A stretch of DNA of 64,000 bases, from positions 1 to 64,000 of the forward strand of contig NZ_JAJAPB010000009.1 in the NCBI RefSeq assembly GCF_026226615.1, read 5' to 3'. Source of the DNA: Geovibrio ferrireducens. Its GTDB lineage: Bacteria; Chrysiogenota; Deferribacteres; Deferribacterales; Geovibrionaceae. Positions within the stretch are counted from its first letter, which is position 1. Every line of letters begins with the position of its first letter. This document shows positions 32,117 through 40,942 of the stretch, piece after piece. A program made the position numbers and the translations under genes. The notes below the pieces were generated by a model. It was given only the letters and a program-made list of their open reading frames with translations. It had not been told where the DNA came from and did not search any database.

Positions 32117-33639
32117 TACTCTATCTCAAGCCAGATCTCGCCTATCTCATTGCGGCTGTTGCCGGCTATTACCGGGTATGCACTGCCTTTGCCGTCGCGG
32201 GAGTATTTCAGCATGAAGTAATCCGTCATGCGGATTCTGTAGCCTCTGTCATCCCCGTTGTTCACCGCTCCGGCCGGAACATAGCCCTTCACGTTGACAG
32301 GCACGTCCGGCGAGCCGAAATCCCCGCCGAGAGCCTCTGTAAATTCAATAACGTCAGTTTTCTTCAATTTCACAACACCGCCGGAGGCGACACGTCTTTC
32401 GACTCCGTTGACCTTCATCACGAAGACAACGTTCGTCTTAGAAGGAACAAGATTTTCCGTTCCCGACTGAACGACAGGCTGCTTAGGCTGTTCAGGTGCT
32501 TTCACGACCGGCTGCACAGGCTGCTTCACGGGCGCGGCGGCTGTTTTTGTTTTGTAGGCAAGTTTTATTTCACCCATCTTCTGGTTGTCCTTACGGAAAA
32601 CGATGCGTGATTCGCCCTTGACCTCAACTCTTTTGCCGCAGTCATTAAGGTCGCCCATGCCGAGAATATCGCAGGAAATGCCTCTGTCATAATTGGCATC
32701 CACATTTGTTATCTCTATAATGTCCCCTCTGTCAGCAAAAAGGGTTTTGCCGTTTTCAACGGTAACAACCTCGTCATTAACCTTTATCACAGCATAATTC
32801 AGTTTGGGAGCCTTCAGAAAAATCCTCGGATGCTCCGGAACTATGTCGTAATACTTCATAAATTCGTTCACTGCATAGTTATGGTGAAGAACCTTAAGTT
32901 CCAGCGAGGGGAGATTCTTTGAAGACTCCACACCGAAGGAAGGAAGGCAGAAATGTTTAAGCGCATAGTAGGTTGCCGTTTTGCGCATGTCGGTGAACTT
33001 AGTGAGCGGATCTTCGGTTTTGGTGTTGAAATAATGCATAAAGTACTGCTCTTCACCTATGCTTTTATTCACAGCCTCCAGAACCTTCTTTGCCGGGGTT
33101 TTGAGATCCAGCATGCGGCCGTCGTCGCAGGCGAAAATGTCAGCATCAGTGATGATGGACTGTCCGAATCTGGAAGGGTTGCGCCACTGGTCTATGTATT
33201 TAGGGTTATGGTAGCCCCAGCCGTCATGGAGGTTAAGAAACACATCCGACTCGGACATGAGATCTACTATAACAGCAACAACCTTGTCCATCTCCATAAC
33301 GCCTAAATCTTTTGTGAATCTGCGGTTCATGTCCGCTTCGCTTTCACGGTCAAAAAGGATTACGGACTTGAAGTTCGCTCTGGGAACAACGATGAGGTTC
33401 CCCCTTTCCAGACGCATATCCGAGTAGAGATCCGCAGAAAGAAATCCGCCCGGCTCATCCCCCTGAATACCGCCTATGACCAGCATTGTCTTGCCGTCCT
33501 GTCTGCCGTAAATCTTATAAACCTCAAGCTCATACTCAGTCCCCTTGAAATACACCTCGTTTTTGGTGTACGGGCGTGTCTGAGCAAAAGACAGAGCGGC
33601 AGTAACCAGCAGAATAAAAAGAGTCAGAGTTTTTTTCAT
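32116..33639 (-). CDS. M14/M99 zinc carboxypeptidase, Csd4-like (peptidoglycan tripeptide trimming)
   Basis: 507 aa with a signal peptide (MKKTLTLFILLVTAALSFAQ). The zinc site is GGIQGDEPGG with Gln59 and Glu62 and His138 in LNLHDGWGYH; Asn105-Arg106 follow in DMNRRF. Helicobacter Csd4 is a D,L-carboxypeptidase known to use Gln46, Glu49 and His128 in place of the usual His-Glu-His, so the substitution and spacing match. Two or three beta domains fill the C-terminal half, with a Pro/Lys/Val linker (about residues 375-395). It overlaps the Csd6-like gene by 4 nt. Role: cutting muropeptide tripeptides, influencing cell curvature. Confidence 0.82.
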   Translation of the reverse strand: MKKTLTLFILLVTAALSFAQTRPYTKNEVYFKGTEYELEVYKIYGRQDGKTMLVIGGIQGDEPGGFLSADLYSDMRLERGNLIVVPRANFKSVILFDRESEADMNRRFTKDLGVMEMDKVVAVIVDLMSESDVFLNLHDGWGYHNPKYIDQWRNPSRFGQSIITDADIFACDDGRMLDLKTPAKKVLEAVNKSIGEEQYFMHYFNTKTEDPLTKFTDMRKTATYYALKHFCLPSFGVESSKNLPSLELKVLHHNYAVNEFMKYYDIVPEHPRIFLKAPKLNYAVIKVNDEVVTVENGKTLFADRGDIIEITNVDANYDRGISCDILGMGDLNDCGKRVEVKGESRIVFRKDNQKMGEIKLAYKTKTAAAPVKQPVQPVVKAPEQPKQPVVQSGTENLVPSKTNVVFVMKVNGVERRVASGGVVKLKKTDVIEFTEALGGDFGSPDVPVNVKGYVPAGAVNNGDDRGYRIRMTDYFMLKYSRDGKGSAYPVIAGNSRNEIGEIWLEIE

Positions 33640-34919
33640 TTAGCTCTCCAGAGTTCGCTCCTGATTTTGTAGTCCCCCGGACACCCTTCAAGCTCAAGGG
33701 TTTTTATACCCGTGTCACTGTAGGAGTCTCCGCTGAAGTGCTGAATGAAGCTCACTCTGACCCGCTTCGGGGAAATCTGCGAAATTTTTATATTGTCTAT
33801 TCCTATTTTAATTGTTGAATACTTCTGAAATTTGTCTGCCTTGTCAGTCTTCCAGCTCTCATAGCTGAAACCATCGGAGGAGAAGGATGAAGAGTATGCG
33901 GACATATATTCCGCCGTGTTCATGCTCTCCCATGAATGTTTCCATTTCTGGAGAAAGGCAGCAACTTTTTCACGCACGAATCCGTCGGAAGATTCTGAGA
34001 AGAACTCCTCCGCGATTATCTTAAGCTCGTCCACTTCCCTTTTCAGGTAGAGCCTTTTGTTGCCGTAAGCAAGTATGTTGTCAGCACAGTAGAGCTGGTC
34101 AAAGTCATACACAAACTCATCCTTGTTTTCCTTGAAGGCGCGCACGGATGAGATCTCTATCCTGCGTTCGGGGTAAAGCCCCATAAGAGTTTTCTTTTTG
34201 CCGAGATACTGTGCATAATTCTCACCGGAACCGCTTCTGAACTGTATGTGGTAATGAGATGCGAAGTTTTCAAAATCAAGCCCCGCCCATGAAGCCACAA
34301 GATCGTCCAGCTTTTCTTTCAGGAAAGCCTTCTCGGATTCGTAGTTATGAAGCTGCTCAAACTCAACCTTTTTGGCGATCACAACAGGAACACCCCGCTT
34401 AAGATACTGCTTATATTTATCAAGCACATCGTTCTCAAGGGCGACACAGCCCCTTGTGGTCTGCTCTTTCCTGTCCATCCTTTTTCCGTGGATCCAGATT
34501 CCGCTGCCTGTTTTGCCGCTGATCCGGTCGAAGAAGTTGGGATAGTTCAGGGGGAACGCTCCGGTTCCGTAGTCATCCGCCACGCTGCCGTAAGTCTTTC
34601 TCAACTGTTCCGGAGAAAGATAGCCCGTGATGTAGTAAACACCCTCAGGGGTCTTCATATCGCCGGAGACTTTTTTATCCCCGCCGCCGCCGCCGACCAG
34701 AACAGAAGTTTTGGCGATTATTTCCGGCCTTCCCTCTTTCATTTCAACTATGTACAGCACGCTGGTGCTTTTATCCACCACCACAGCAATAAAAGGCTCG
34801 CTTTTGTAGGCAAATACATTGCTTGAAAGCTGTTGCTGAGCATGCGCCCCGAATGCGGTAAAAACCACCGCGAATAAGATGAAAATTGCTGAAAGTTTAG
34901 AATTCAATGTTTTTCCCAT
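33636..34919 (-). CDS. YkuD-fold L,D-carboxypeptidase/transpeptidase, Csd6-like
   Basis: 427 aa from the start at 34919 (MGKTLNSKLSAIFILFAVVF), which opens a signal peptide ending AHA; the frame is open further upstream but only through the rRNA methyltransferase gene. The YkuD catalytic motif is GIWIHGKRM with His144 and TTRGCVALENDV with Cys158. The C-terminal 120 residues resemble an NTF2-like domain, as in Helicobacter Csd6, which trims tetrapeptides to tripeptides and has this YkuD-NTF2 layout. Overlap with the Csd4-like gene supports sequential action. Confidence 0.8.
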   Translation of the reverse strand: MGKTLNSKLSAIFILFAVVFTAFGAHAQQQLSSNVFAYKSEPFIAVVVDKSTSVLYIVEMKEGRPEIIAKTSVLVGGGGGDKKVSGDMKTPEGVYYITGYLSPEQLRKTYGSVADDYGTGAFPLNYPNFFDRISGKTGSGIWIHGKRMDRKEQTTRGCVALENDVLDKYKQYLKRGVPVVIAKKVEFEQLHNYESEKAFLKEKLDDLVASWAGLDFENFASHYHIQFRSGSGENYAQYLGKKKTLMGLYPERRIEISSVRAFKENKDEFVYDFDQLYCADNILAYGNKRLYLKREVDELKIIAEEFFSESSDGFVREKVAAFLQKWKHSWESMNTAEYMSAYSSSFSSDGFSYESWKTDKADKFQKYSTIKIGIDNIKISQISPKRVRVSFIQHFSGDSYSDTGIKTLELEGCPGDYKIRSELWRAK

Positions 34920-36231
34920 ACAAAAAGTACCTGTCCAGCTTGTTTTTAAATTTACCGTCAACGGTTTTGACTGTCCCGACCGGAACATCCCCGTAGTAAA
35001 GAACCGGGGTATGATAATCGGACGTCTTATCCGTGTCAAATCCTTTCAGATAGCGCTGTGCGCTGTTCAGATCCGTTTCCGCGCGGTATTCAGGGCGGAG
35101 GTTCGCACCCAGTTCCCATGCGCACTGTGCGCTGAGTTCTCCGGGACGCTTCCAGAGGAGTATGCCGCTTTTGCTTAGGCGTACCCTTGCTTCCAGAACA
35201 CAGCCGGTTTCTATATATGCAATGTTTGACCCCTGAGAAACGGAAAGGTTTGCCGGAAGCTCATAAAAAAGAGAATCAAGCTGCCTGTCACGCCTGATTT
35301 TCATACTGCATCCGTCCGCCTCGTCCCCTCTGCGCCTCAGTGCCGCTATGAAGAAACCGTCATAGGGCAGTTTGTGAGGCATAACACGGAGCACCTTCTC
35401 ATCCACCTCGGAGTTACCGCTGATACCGAATGTCATCTCCCCTTCGGAGATGTCCAGAAGCTCAGCCTCGTCATTATCCGCAAGGAACGAGCCTATAACC
35501 GCTTCGTTCTCCTCAACCGAGAAAGTGCATGTGGAATAAACCAGCACTCCCCCCTTCTTGAGGCATTTAAAAGCGGATTCCAGAATCTCCCGCTGGAGCT
35601 TGGCCATGCGTTCCACAAGGGCTGGCTCCCATGAGGCGTTTACTGTTTCGTTACGGAATATTTTATTTTCGTTGCTGCACGGAGCGTCCAGAAGTATGCC
35701 GTCAAAGGCCTCCTCCATGTGCCTGTCCAGCACGCGCCCGTCAAATGAGACGGTCTTTGCGCTCCAGCAGCCGTATTTTTCAAGGTTAAATTCCAGCGAC
35801 CTCAGCCTTTTCGCCGAGGGCTCGTTGGCGACCACGACACCGCTGTTTTTAAGCATATCACACAATGCAACGGTTTTGCCCCCCGGTGCGGCGGAAACAT
35901 CCATAACAGCCGGATTTTCAGGCAGAAACCTGCACAGTACATCCGGCGGAAAAACTGACGAAGGGTTCTGGATATAAAAGCCCCCGGTCTGGAAAGATAC
36001 GGTGGAGGTAAGCTTTTCCGCCCCTTCAAGCACCTTGTAAACCGCGGGGAAACGCCTGTCATTCTCAAGGATTATGCCGTGCTCCGCTATTTCGGGCAGG
36101 TAGTTTATGCCCCGCTTGGTGTTCATGCGTATATGTTTTGAGGGCATAGGTTCAAGAGAAGCGAAAAACGCCTCGGAATCAGTGCCTAAAATTCTGCTGA
36201 AATGCTCTGTGAATGCGCGGTTTTTTTCCAT
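34897..36231 (-). CDS. RsmB/RsmF-type RNA m5C methyltransferase
   Basis: 444 aa from 36231 (MEKNRAFTEHFSRILG); 36276 would add 15 residues without family similarity. SAM site VMDVSAAPGGKTVALCDML (about residues 112-130), DAPCSNENKIF with the release Cys, and VYSTCTFSVEENE with the nucleophile Cys. The C-terminal 140 residues look like an RsmF-type PUA-like RNA-binding part. First gene of the operon leading to csd6, csd4, acyP, HAD and dam; the csd6-like start lies 23 nt inside its 3' end. Confidence 0.85.
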   Translation of the reverse strand: MEKNRAFTEHFSRILGTDSEAFFASLEPMPSKHIRMNTKRGINYLPEIAEHGIILENDRRFPAVYKVLEGAEKLTSTVSFQTGGFYIQNPSSVFPPDVLCRFLPENPAVMDVSAAPGGKTVALCDMLKNSGVVVANEPSAKRLRSLEFNLEKYGCWSAKTVSFDGRVLDRHMEEAFDGILLDAPCSNENKIFRNETVNASWEPALVERMAKLQREILESAFKCLKKGGVLVYSTCTFSVEENEAVIGSFLADNDEAELLDISEGEMTFGISGNSEVDEKVLRVMPHKLPYDGFFIAALRRRGDEADGCSMKIRRDRQLDSLFYELPANLSVSQGSNIAYIETGCVLEARVRLSKSGILLWKRPGELSAQCAWELGANLRPEYRAETDLNSAQRYLKGFDTDKTSDYHTPVLYYGDVPVGTVKTVDGKFKNKLDRYFLYGKNIEF

Positions 36232-36298
36232 CCGGAAAGTAAAGCCTGAAAAAGGATCACAGTCAATAAAAATCAAATTTCCGTGCTTTTAAAAAGAG

Positions 36299-36330
36299 CG
36301 GGGAAACTTTTTTGGAACAAAGTTTCCCCG
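36299..36330 (-). terminator. Hairpin between rsmB-like start and degT end
   Basis: CGGGGAAACTTT (36299-36310), loop TTTGGAAC, AAAGTTTCCCCG (36319-36330); 12 perfect pairs. Read on the minus strand the loop is GTTCCAAA, the same as in the hairpin at 20130. It lies 38 nt past the DegT stop codon, a typical terminator position. Confidence 0.6.
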
Positions 36331-36367
36331 AATTACTTCAAAAACTTATTTCTTTAGGCTGTACTGT

Positions 36368-37492
36368 TTACTTAAAGAACTCTGCAACAGCACCTGCGAC
36401 TATATTGATCTCTTCCTGTGTTTTGTATGCGCACATGGGAAGGCTCATTATATGCGCGGCCACTTTTTCTGAGACGGGGAGCGTACCTTTCTTCACGCCG
36501 AGGTCAGCGAAAACCTCCTGCATATGCAGGGGGATGGGGTAATGAACCGCAGTGGGGATGCCTTTTGCGCTGAGGTGAGCGGCGAGGCCGTCCCTGTCCT
36601 CCACCATAATGGAGTACTGCGCCCACACTGAGCGGTTAAAGTCTGTAACAACAGGAGTTTTCACACCGTCAATCTGTGAGAGCTTTTCGGTGTACATAGC
36701 GGCGATTCTGTCGCGTCCGTCTATCTCTTTATTTACGAAAAGATCAAACTTGCCGAGGAGCACTGCTGCCTGAACACTGTCCAGCCTGCCGTTTATGCCG
36801 ACTATTTTGTGGCGGTATCTCTCGTTCTGACCGTGGTTTCTGATCCAGCCCATTTTTTCTGCCAGAGTGTCGCAGCCGGTGAAAACCATTCCGCCGTCAC
36901 CGTAGCAGCCAAGTGGCTTGGAGGGGAAGAAGGATGTGGCGGCTATGTCCCCGAAGGAGCATGCACGTCTGCCTCTCTGCACAGCGCCGAAGCTCTGTGC
37001 CGCATCCTCCATGAGGAAGAGATCAAGACCGCTCTCAGCGATAACCTTTTCTATTGCTGCGTAATCGGGCATCTGTCCGTAAAGGTCGACTGCTATAACG
37101 CCCTTGATCTTCGCTTTGTCCACAGGAGGGTTTTTCAGCATTTCCGCAAGCTTTGCGGGGTCGATATTGTACGTGGTTTCCTCAATATCGGCGAAGAGAG
37201 GCACAGCGCCGAGGAGAGCTATCATCTCCGCTGTGGCGATAAAGGTGAAAGGGGTGGTGATTACATAATCTCCGGGCTTAACGTCATAAGCCATCAGCCC
37301 CATAAGCAGGGCATCAGTGCCGGAGGAAACGGCGAGGGCGTGTTTAACACCGCAGAATTCGGCGCATTTTCTCTCAAGCTCCGTTATTTCGGGGCCGAAA
37401 ATGTATCTTCCGTGTTCAAAAACGGCTATGACACGGCGGTCGATGTCTTCTTTTACTAATGAATACTGGCTTTTAAGATTGCAAAAATCCAT
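36368..37492 (-). CDS. DegT/DnrJ/EryC1/StrS-family PLP aminotransferase
   Basis: 374 aa. The PLP-binding residues are readable: VSSGTDALLMGL (about 57-68), FLMEDAAQSFGA (about 158-169), SFFPSKPLGCYGDGGMVF with the Schiff-base Lys (about 189-206), and NGRLDSVQAAVL. These enzymes aminate keto-sugars for surface polysaccharides. No sugar-nucleotide genes are nearby, so substrate is unknown. Monocistronic between a hairpin and the divergent thiG promoter. Confidence 0.88.
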   Translation of the reverse strand: MDFCNLKSQYSLVKEDIDRRVIAVFEHGRYIFGPEITELERKCAEFCGVKHALAVSSGTDALLMGLMAYDVKPGDYVITTPFTFIATAEMIALLGAVPLFADIEETTYNIDPAKLAEMLKNPPVDKAKIKGVIAVDLYGQMPDYAAIEKVIAESGLDLFLMEDAAQSFGAVQRGRRACSFGDIAATSFFPSKPLGCYGDGGMVFTGCDTLAEKMGWIRNHGQNERYRHKIVGINGRLDSVQAAVLLGKFDLFVNKEIDGRDRIAAMYTEKLSQIDGVKTPVVTDFNRSVWAQYSIMVEDRDGLAAHLSAKGIPTAVHYPIPLHMQEVFADLGVKKGTLPVSEKVAAHIMSLPMCAYKTQEEINIVAGAVAEFFK

Positions 37493-37636
37493 CTGGAAAT
37501 CCTCGCAGGTTTATATTGTCTCATTGTATCTGACAAAATTGACGCAACTAAGTTTACGCCTATTTTAATTTTTGGCAAGGGTATTCAGGGGCGGGTATCG
37601 GCTTATCAGAGACAATATTTATCTATCAATATATTG

Positions 37637-37664
37637 TTGACATTTAATCAGCGGCTATTACTAT
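37637..37664 (+). promoter_or_regulatory. Promoter upstream of thiG
   Basis: TTGACA (37637-37642) with TACTAT at 16-nt spacing (37659-37664); 35 nt before the thiG ATG. No TPP aptamer blocks (CTGAGA, ACCTGATC) occur in this 206-nt gap, so this thiamine unit is not controlled by a riboswitch here. Confidence 0.45.
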
Positions 37665-37698
37665 TGAAATACATTCAGTTATTCAGGCGGTAAAGAGC

Positions 37699-38475
37699 AT
37701 GTTCTCAAAAAATCTTATTATAGACGGAAGAACCTTCAGAAGCAGACTCATGGTGGGCACAGGGAAATTCGCCGGAAGCGGTGTGATGGCTGCCGCGGCT
37801 GAGGCAAGCGGTGCTGAGATCGTGACCGTTGCCCTGCGCAGGGTGGACATAAACAACCCGCAGGACGACATACTCAACCATATAGATACTTCAAAATACC
37901 TCCTGCTCCCGAACACATCCGGCGCAAGAGACGCGGAAGAGGCTGTCAGGCTGGCAAGAATTGCCCGCGCCGCAGGGTGTGAGCCTTGGGTAAAGCTTGA
38001 GGTCACACCTGATCCGTACTATCTCCTCCCTGATCCGATCGAGACATTCAAAGCGGCGGAAATCCTTGTGAAGGAGGGGTTCAAGGTTCTGCCCTATATC
38101 AACGCAGACCCTGTTCTCTGCAAGCGGCTTGAGGAGATAGGCACTGTCACGGTTATGCCCCTCGGTGCGCCCATAGGCAGCAACAAGGGAATAAGAACGG
38201 AAGATAACCTTAGAATAATAATAGAGCAGGCGAATGTCCCCGTTGTGGTGGATGCGGGGATAGGCGCACCGAGCCACGCGGCGCTGGCAATAGAGATGGG
38301 GGCGGATGCGGTTCTCGTCAACACTGCCATCGCAACGGCGGGAGATCCCGTAAAAATGGCAGAGGCGTTTAAACTGGCTGTGGATGCGGCTGTACTTGCC
38401 CGTGATGCAGGAATGCCCTCCAGAAAGGAAAAAGCTGAGGCATCAAGCCCGCTCACCGGATTTTTAAGAGATTAA
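37699..38475 (+). CDS. thiG: Thiazole synthase ThiG
   Basis: 258 aa. Family motifs [11 protein letters not shown] (about residues 15-25), [18 protein letters not shown] with the substrate-binding arginines, the Schiff-base Lys in [17 protein letters not shown] (about 98-114), and [20 protein letters not shown] near 180. Builds the thiazole phosphate of thiamine from DXP, ThiS thiocarboxylate and dehydroglycine. ThiH follows with a 1-nt gap. The sulfur carrier ThiS is not in the window. Confidence 0.95.
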   Translation: MFSKNLIIDGRTFRSRLMVGTGKFAGSGVMAAAAEASGAEIVTVALRRVDINNPQDDILNHIDTSKYLLLPNTSGARDAEEAVRLARIARAAGCEPWVKLEVTPDPYYLLPDPIETFKAAEILVKEGFKVLPYINADPVLCKRLEEIGTVTVMPLGAPIGSNKGIRTEDNLRIIIEQANVPVVVDAGIGAPSHAALAIEMGADAVLVNTAIATAGDPVKMAEAFKLAVDAAVLARDAGMPSRKEKAEASSPLTGFLRD

Positions 38476-38476
38476 G

Positions 38477-39592
38477 ATGACATTCACACAGATACATAAG
38501 GAATACGACTGGAATGAGGTCAAGAACTTCATCCACTCAAGGACGGCAGCGGATGTTGCCGCGGTAATGAATAAAGACACCCTGACAGAGACCGATTTTG
38601 CCGTTTTGCTCTCACCCGCAGCGGAGGCTTTCCTTGAGCCCATGGCACGGGAGGCAAGCCGCATAACTTTGCAGAGGTTCGGCAAAACAATCAAGATATA
38701 CGCCCCTATCTACACATCCAACGAGTGCACAAACTCATGTGTTTACTGCGGATTCAACAAGCACAACGAAATCCCCAGAGTGACGCTGACTGATGAGGAG
38801 ATACTCGCCGATGCTAAAACCATCGCCGATATGGGGATTCAGCATCTTCTCCTTGTCACCGGGGAATCGCCGAAGGTGGTCAGCGTTTCGGATCTCGCCA
38901 GAACCTGCGACATGCTGAGGGATATGTTCAGCTCTCTTTCAATAGAAGTTTTCCCTATGAGCACAGAGGAATACGCCGCTCTGCGCAGTTCCGGTGCGGA
39001 CGGTCTGACAATATATCAGGAAACCTACAACAGGGAAACCTACGCCAGAGTACACCCCGCGGGGAAAAAACGTGATTTTGACTGGCGCCTTGAAACGCCG
39101 GACAGAGGAGCGGACGCAGGCTACCGCACAGTGGGAATAGGTGCGCTTATGGGGCTTGAGGATTTCCGCACCGAGGAATTTTTCGTCGGAATCCACGCCC
39201 GTTATCTTATGAAGCAGTACTGGAAGACCCACGTAACGGTCTCCTTCCCCCGAATACGTTTTGCAGCGGGCAACTTTACGCCTTATGAAATAATAAAAGA
39301 CAAAAACCTTGTTCAGTCCATGCTCGCACTGCGTCTTTTCCTCCATGACGCAGGCCTTGTAATCTCCACCCGTGAACCCGCCGAGATGAGGGAGCACCTT
39401 CTCCCGCTGGGGGTAACGCAGATGAGCGCAGGTTCCAAGACCGAACCCGGCGGCTATAACAAGGAGCACGAAGGCAAGCAGTTCAAGGTTGAGGACGACA
39501 GGACTGTGGATGAATTCTGCTCCATGCTCCGCTCCAAGGGCTATGACCCTGTTATGAAGGACTGGGATAAAAACTTCCTCGTGAGGTCGTAA
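38477..39592 (+). CDS. thiH: 2-iminoacetate synthase ThiH
   Basis: 371 aa radical-SAM tyrosine lyase. The 4Fe-4S motif is NECTNSCVYCGFNKHNE (CxxxCxxC, about residues 84-100). GLTIYQETYNRETYARVHPA and DFDWRLETPDRGADAGYRTV are ThiH-typical. Cleaves tyrosine to supply dehydroglycine to ThiG, an oxygen-sensitive route common in anaerobes. Directly behind thiG. Confidence 0.95.
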   Translation: MTFTQIHKEYDWNEVKNFIHSRTAADVAAVMNKDTLTETDFAVLLSPAAEAFLEPMAREASRITLQRFGKTIKIYAPIYTSNECTNSCVYCGFNKHNEIPRVTLTDEEILADAKTIADMGIQHLLLVTGESPKVVSVSDLARTCDMLRDMFSSLSIEVFPMSTEEYAALRSSGADGLTIYQETYNRETYARVHPAGKKRDFDWRLETPDRGADAGYRTVGIGALMGLEDFRTEEFFVGIHARYLMKQYWKTHVTVSFPRIRFAAGNFTPYEIIKDKNLVQSMLALRLFLHDAGLVISTREPAEMREHLLPLGVTQMSAGSKTEPGGYNKEHEGKQFKVEDDRTVDEFCSMLRSKGYDPVMKDWDKNFLVRS

Positions 39593-39593
39593 T

Positions 39594-40061
39594 ATGTATA
39601 TGGCTCACCTTACCAACAGGCACATAGGCGATGTTTTTCCCGTGTTTGACGATGCGGGCAGGCTCACAGAGGTCTGCCTCATCCGTCCGGAGGAATTTGA
39701 CACTGCGCCCGTTAAAAAAGAGCACGAGGCAATATGCGCCTATCTGGAATCATACCCCGACGGCGAATGCCCGCTGAAATTTGATGAGCTTGTCTTTGAA
39801 GGGAGAAGCGATTTCCATAAAAATGTTTATAAAAATCTCTTCCTCCTTCCCAAGGGAGAGGTGATCACCTACGGCAGACTCGCCGAAATAAGCGGGAGCA
39901 AAAACGCCGCGCGCGCAGTGGGCACGGCAATGGGGACAAACCCCTATCCGCTTATCGTTCCCTGTCACAGGGTTGTGCGTTCGGATTCTCTCGGAAACTA
40001 TTCCAGCGGAGTACATAAAAAAGTAAAACTTCTCGAAGCGGAAGGAGCTCACTGGAAATAG
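39594..40061 (+). CDS. ogt: Methylated-DNA--protein-cysteine methyltransferase
   Basis: 155 aa. The C-terminal DNA-binding module has the suicide Cys in PLIVPCHRVVRSD (about residues 120-132), the helix GRLAEISGSKNAARAVGTAM and YSSGVHKKVKLLEAEG. The N-terminal part is shortened. Repairs O6-alkylguanine. Starts 1 nt after thiH and continues the same transcript. Ogt versus Ada-C type cannot be separated. Confidence 0.88.
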   Translation: MYMAHLTNRHIGDVFPVFDDAGRLTEVCLIRPEEFDTAPVKKEHEAICAYLESYPDGECPLKFDELVFEGRSDFHKNVYKNLFLLPKGEVITYGRLAEISGSKNAARAVGTAMGTNPYPLIVPCHRVVRSDSLGNYSSGVHKKVKLLEAEGAHWK

Positions 40062-40104
40062 CGGGATTTTTTTGGTAAAATTACCAAAAAACGGCGGTGC
40101 TTCC

Positions 40105-40932
40105 ATGAACAAAGCAGCGGAGATCATACGCGGTGCAAAAACCTGCCTTTTTCTCACCAGTGCAGGGATGAGCGCCGAATCGGGCATACCCACATTCAGG
40201 GACAAAGAAGGCTACTGGCGGAACTTTCCCGCTTATAAGAACCTCAACCTTGAGGCGGTGGATCTCGCAAACCCCAGAAGCTTCAAACTCCGCCCCGCCC
40301 ACGCATGGGCATTTTACGAATGGCGCAGGCGGAACGCCCGTGAAAACAGGCCGCACGAAGGTTACGCAGTCATAAACGCTCTCATCGAAAAACACTTCCG
40401 AAACTCTTTCATCCACACCACCAATACAGACGGCTACCACATGATCTCAGGCACATCCGCTGACCATGTTTATGAAATTCACGGCAGCATATGGCGTTTG
40501 CAGTGTATGGCGGGGCTTGGGTGCAGCTATACATACGAAGAAAATGACGATGTACCGCTCTGCGAGCTTAACAGTGAGAGCATGACCGCCTCAAAACTGC
40601 CCTTGTGCCCCAAGTGCGGCGGTCTTCTGCGGCCTAATGTGCTTATGTTCGGCGATTTTGACTATGTGGAGCACGCTTATCAGTATAATAATTTCAGGGA
40701 CTTTCTCGAACGCTCCGGCGTTCCTGACGTGGCAATGCTAATAGGTTCCAGCGGCAGTGTGCCCACGAACGACTATCTTGCCTTGCGTTTGCAGACCTCC
40801 GGGTGCAGAATAATCACCATAAACCCTGATGAATCGTCCCTTAAAGTCTGCAAGCCTGATGTGTTCATACAGACCGGGGCAAAGTCCGCTCTTACCGAAA
40901 TAGCGGACAGCCTCGGCATAAAATATAACTGA
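40105..40932 (+). CDS. Sir2-family NAD-dependent protein deacylase
   Basis: 275 aa from ATG 40105, preceded by GGCGG. NAD-binding GMSAESGIPTFRDKEGYW (about residues 17-34), the pocket TTNTDGYH in place of the common TQNIDxLH, catalytic His in YEIHGSIWRL, and a zinc tetrad Cys (LQCMAGLGC ... LCPKCGG). The TNTDG motif and long zinc-loop are atypical, so deacetylation, other deacylation or ADP-ribosylation are all possible. Confidence 0.85.
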   Translation: MNKAAEIIRGAKTCLFLTSAGMSAESGIPTFRDKEGYWRNFPAYKNLNLEAVDLANPRSFKLRPAHAWAFYEWRRRNARENRPHEGYAVINALIEKHFRNSFIHTTNTDGYHMISGTSADHVYEIHGSIWRLQCMAGLGCSYTYEENDDVPLCELNSESMTASKLPLCPKCGGLLRPNVLMFGDFDYVEHAYQYNNFRDFLERSGVPDVAMLIGSSGSVPTNDYLALRLQTSGCRIITINPDESSLKVCKPDVFIQTGAKSALTEIADSLGIKYN

Positions 40933-40942
40933 AGGTGCTAAG

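Noticed and set aside
37493-37698. Possible TPP riboswitch before thiG
   Set aside because: No CTGAGA or ACCTGATC blocks on the plus strand.
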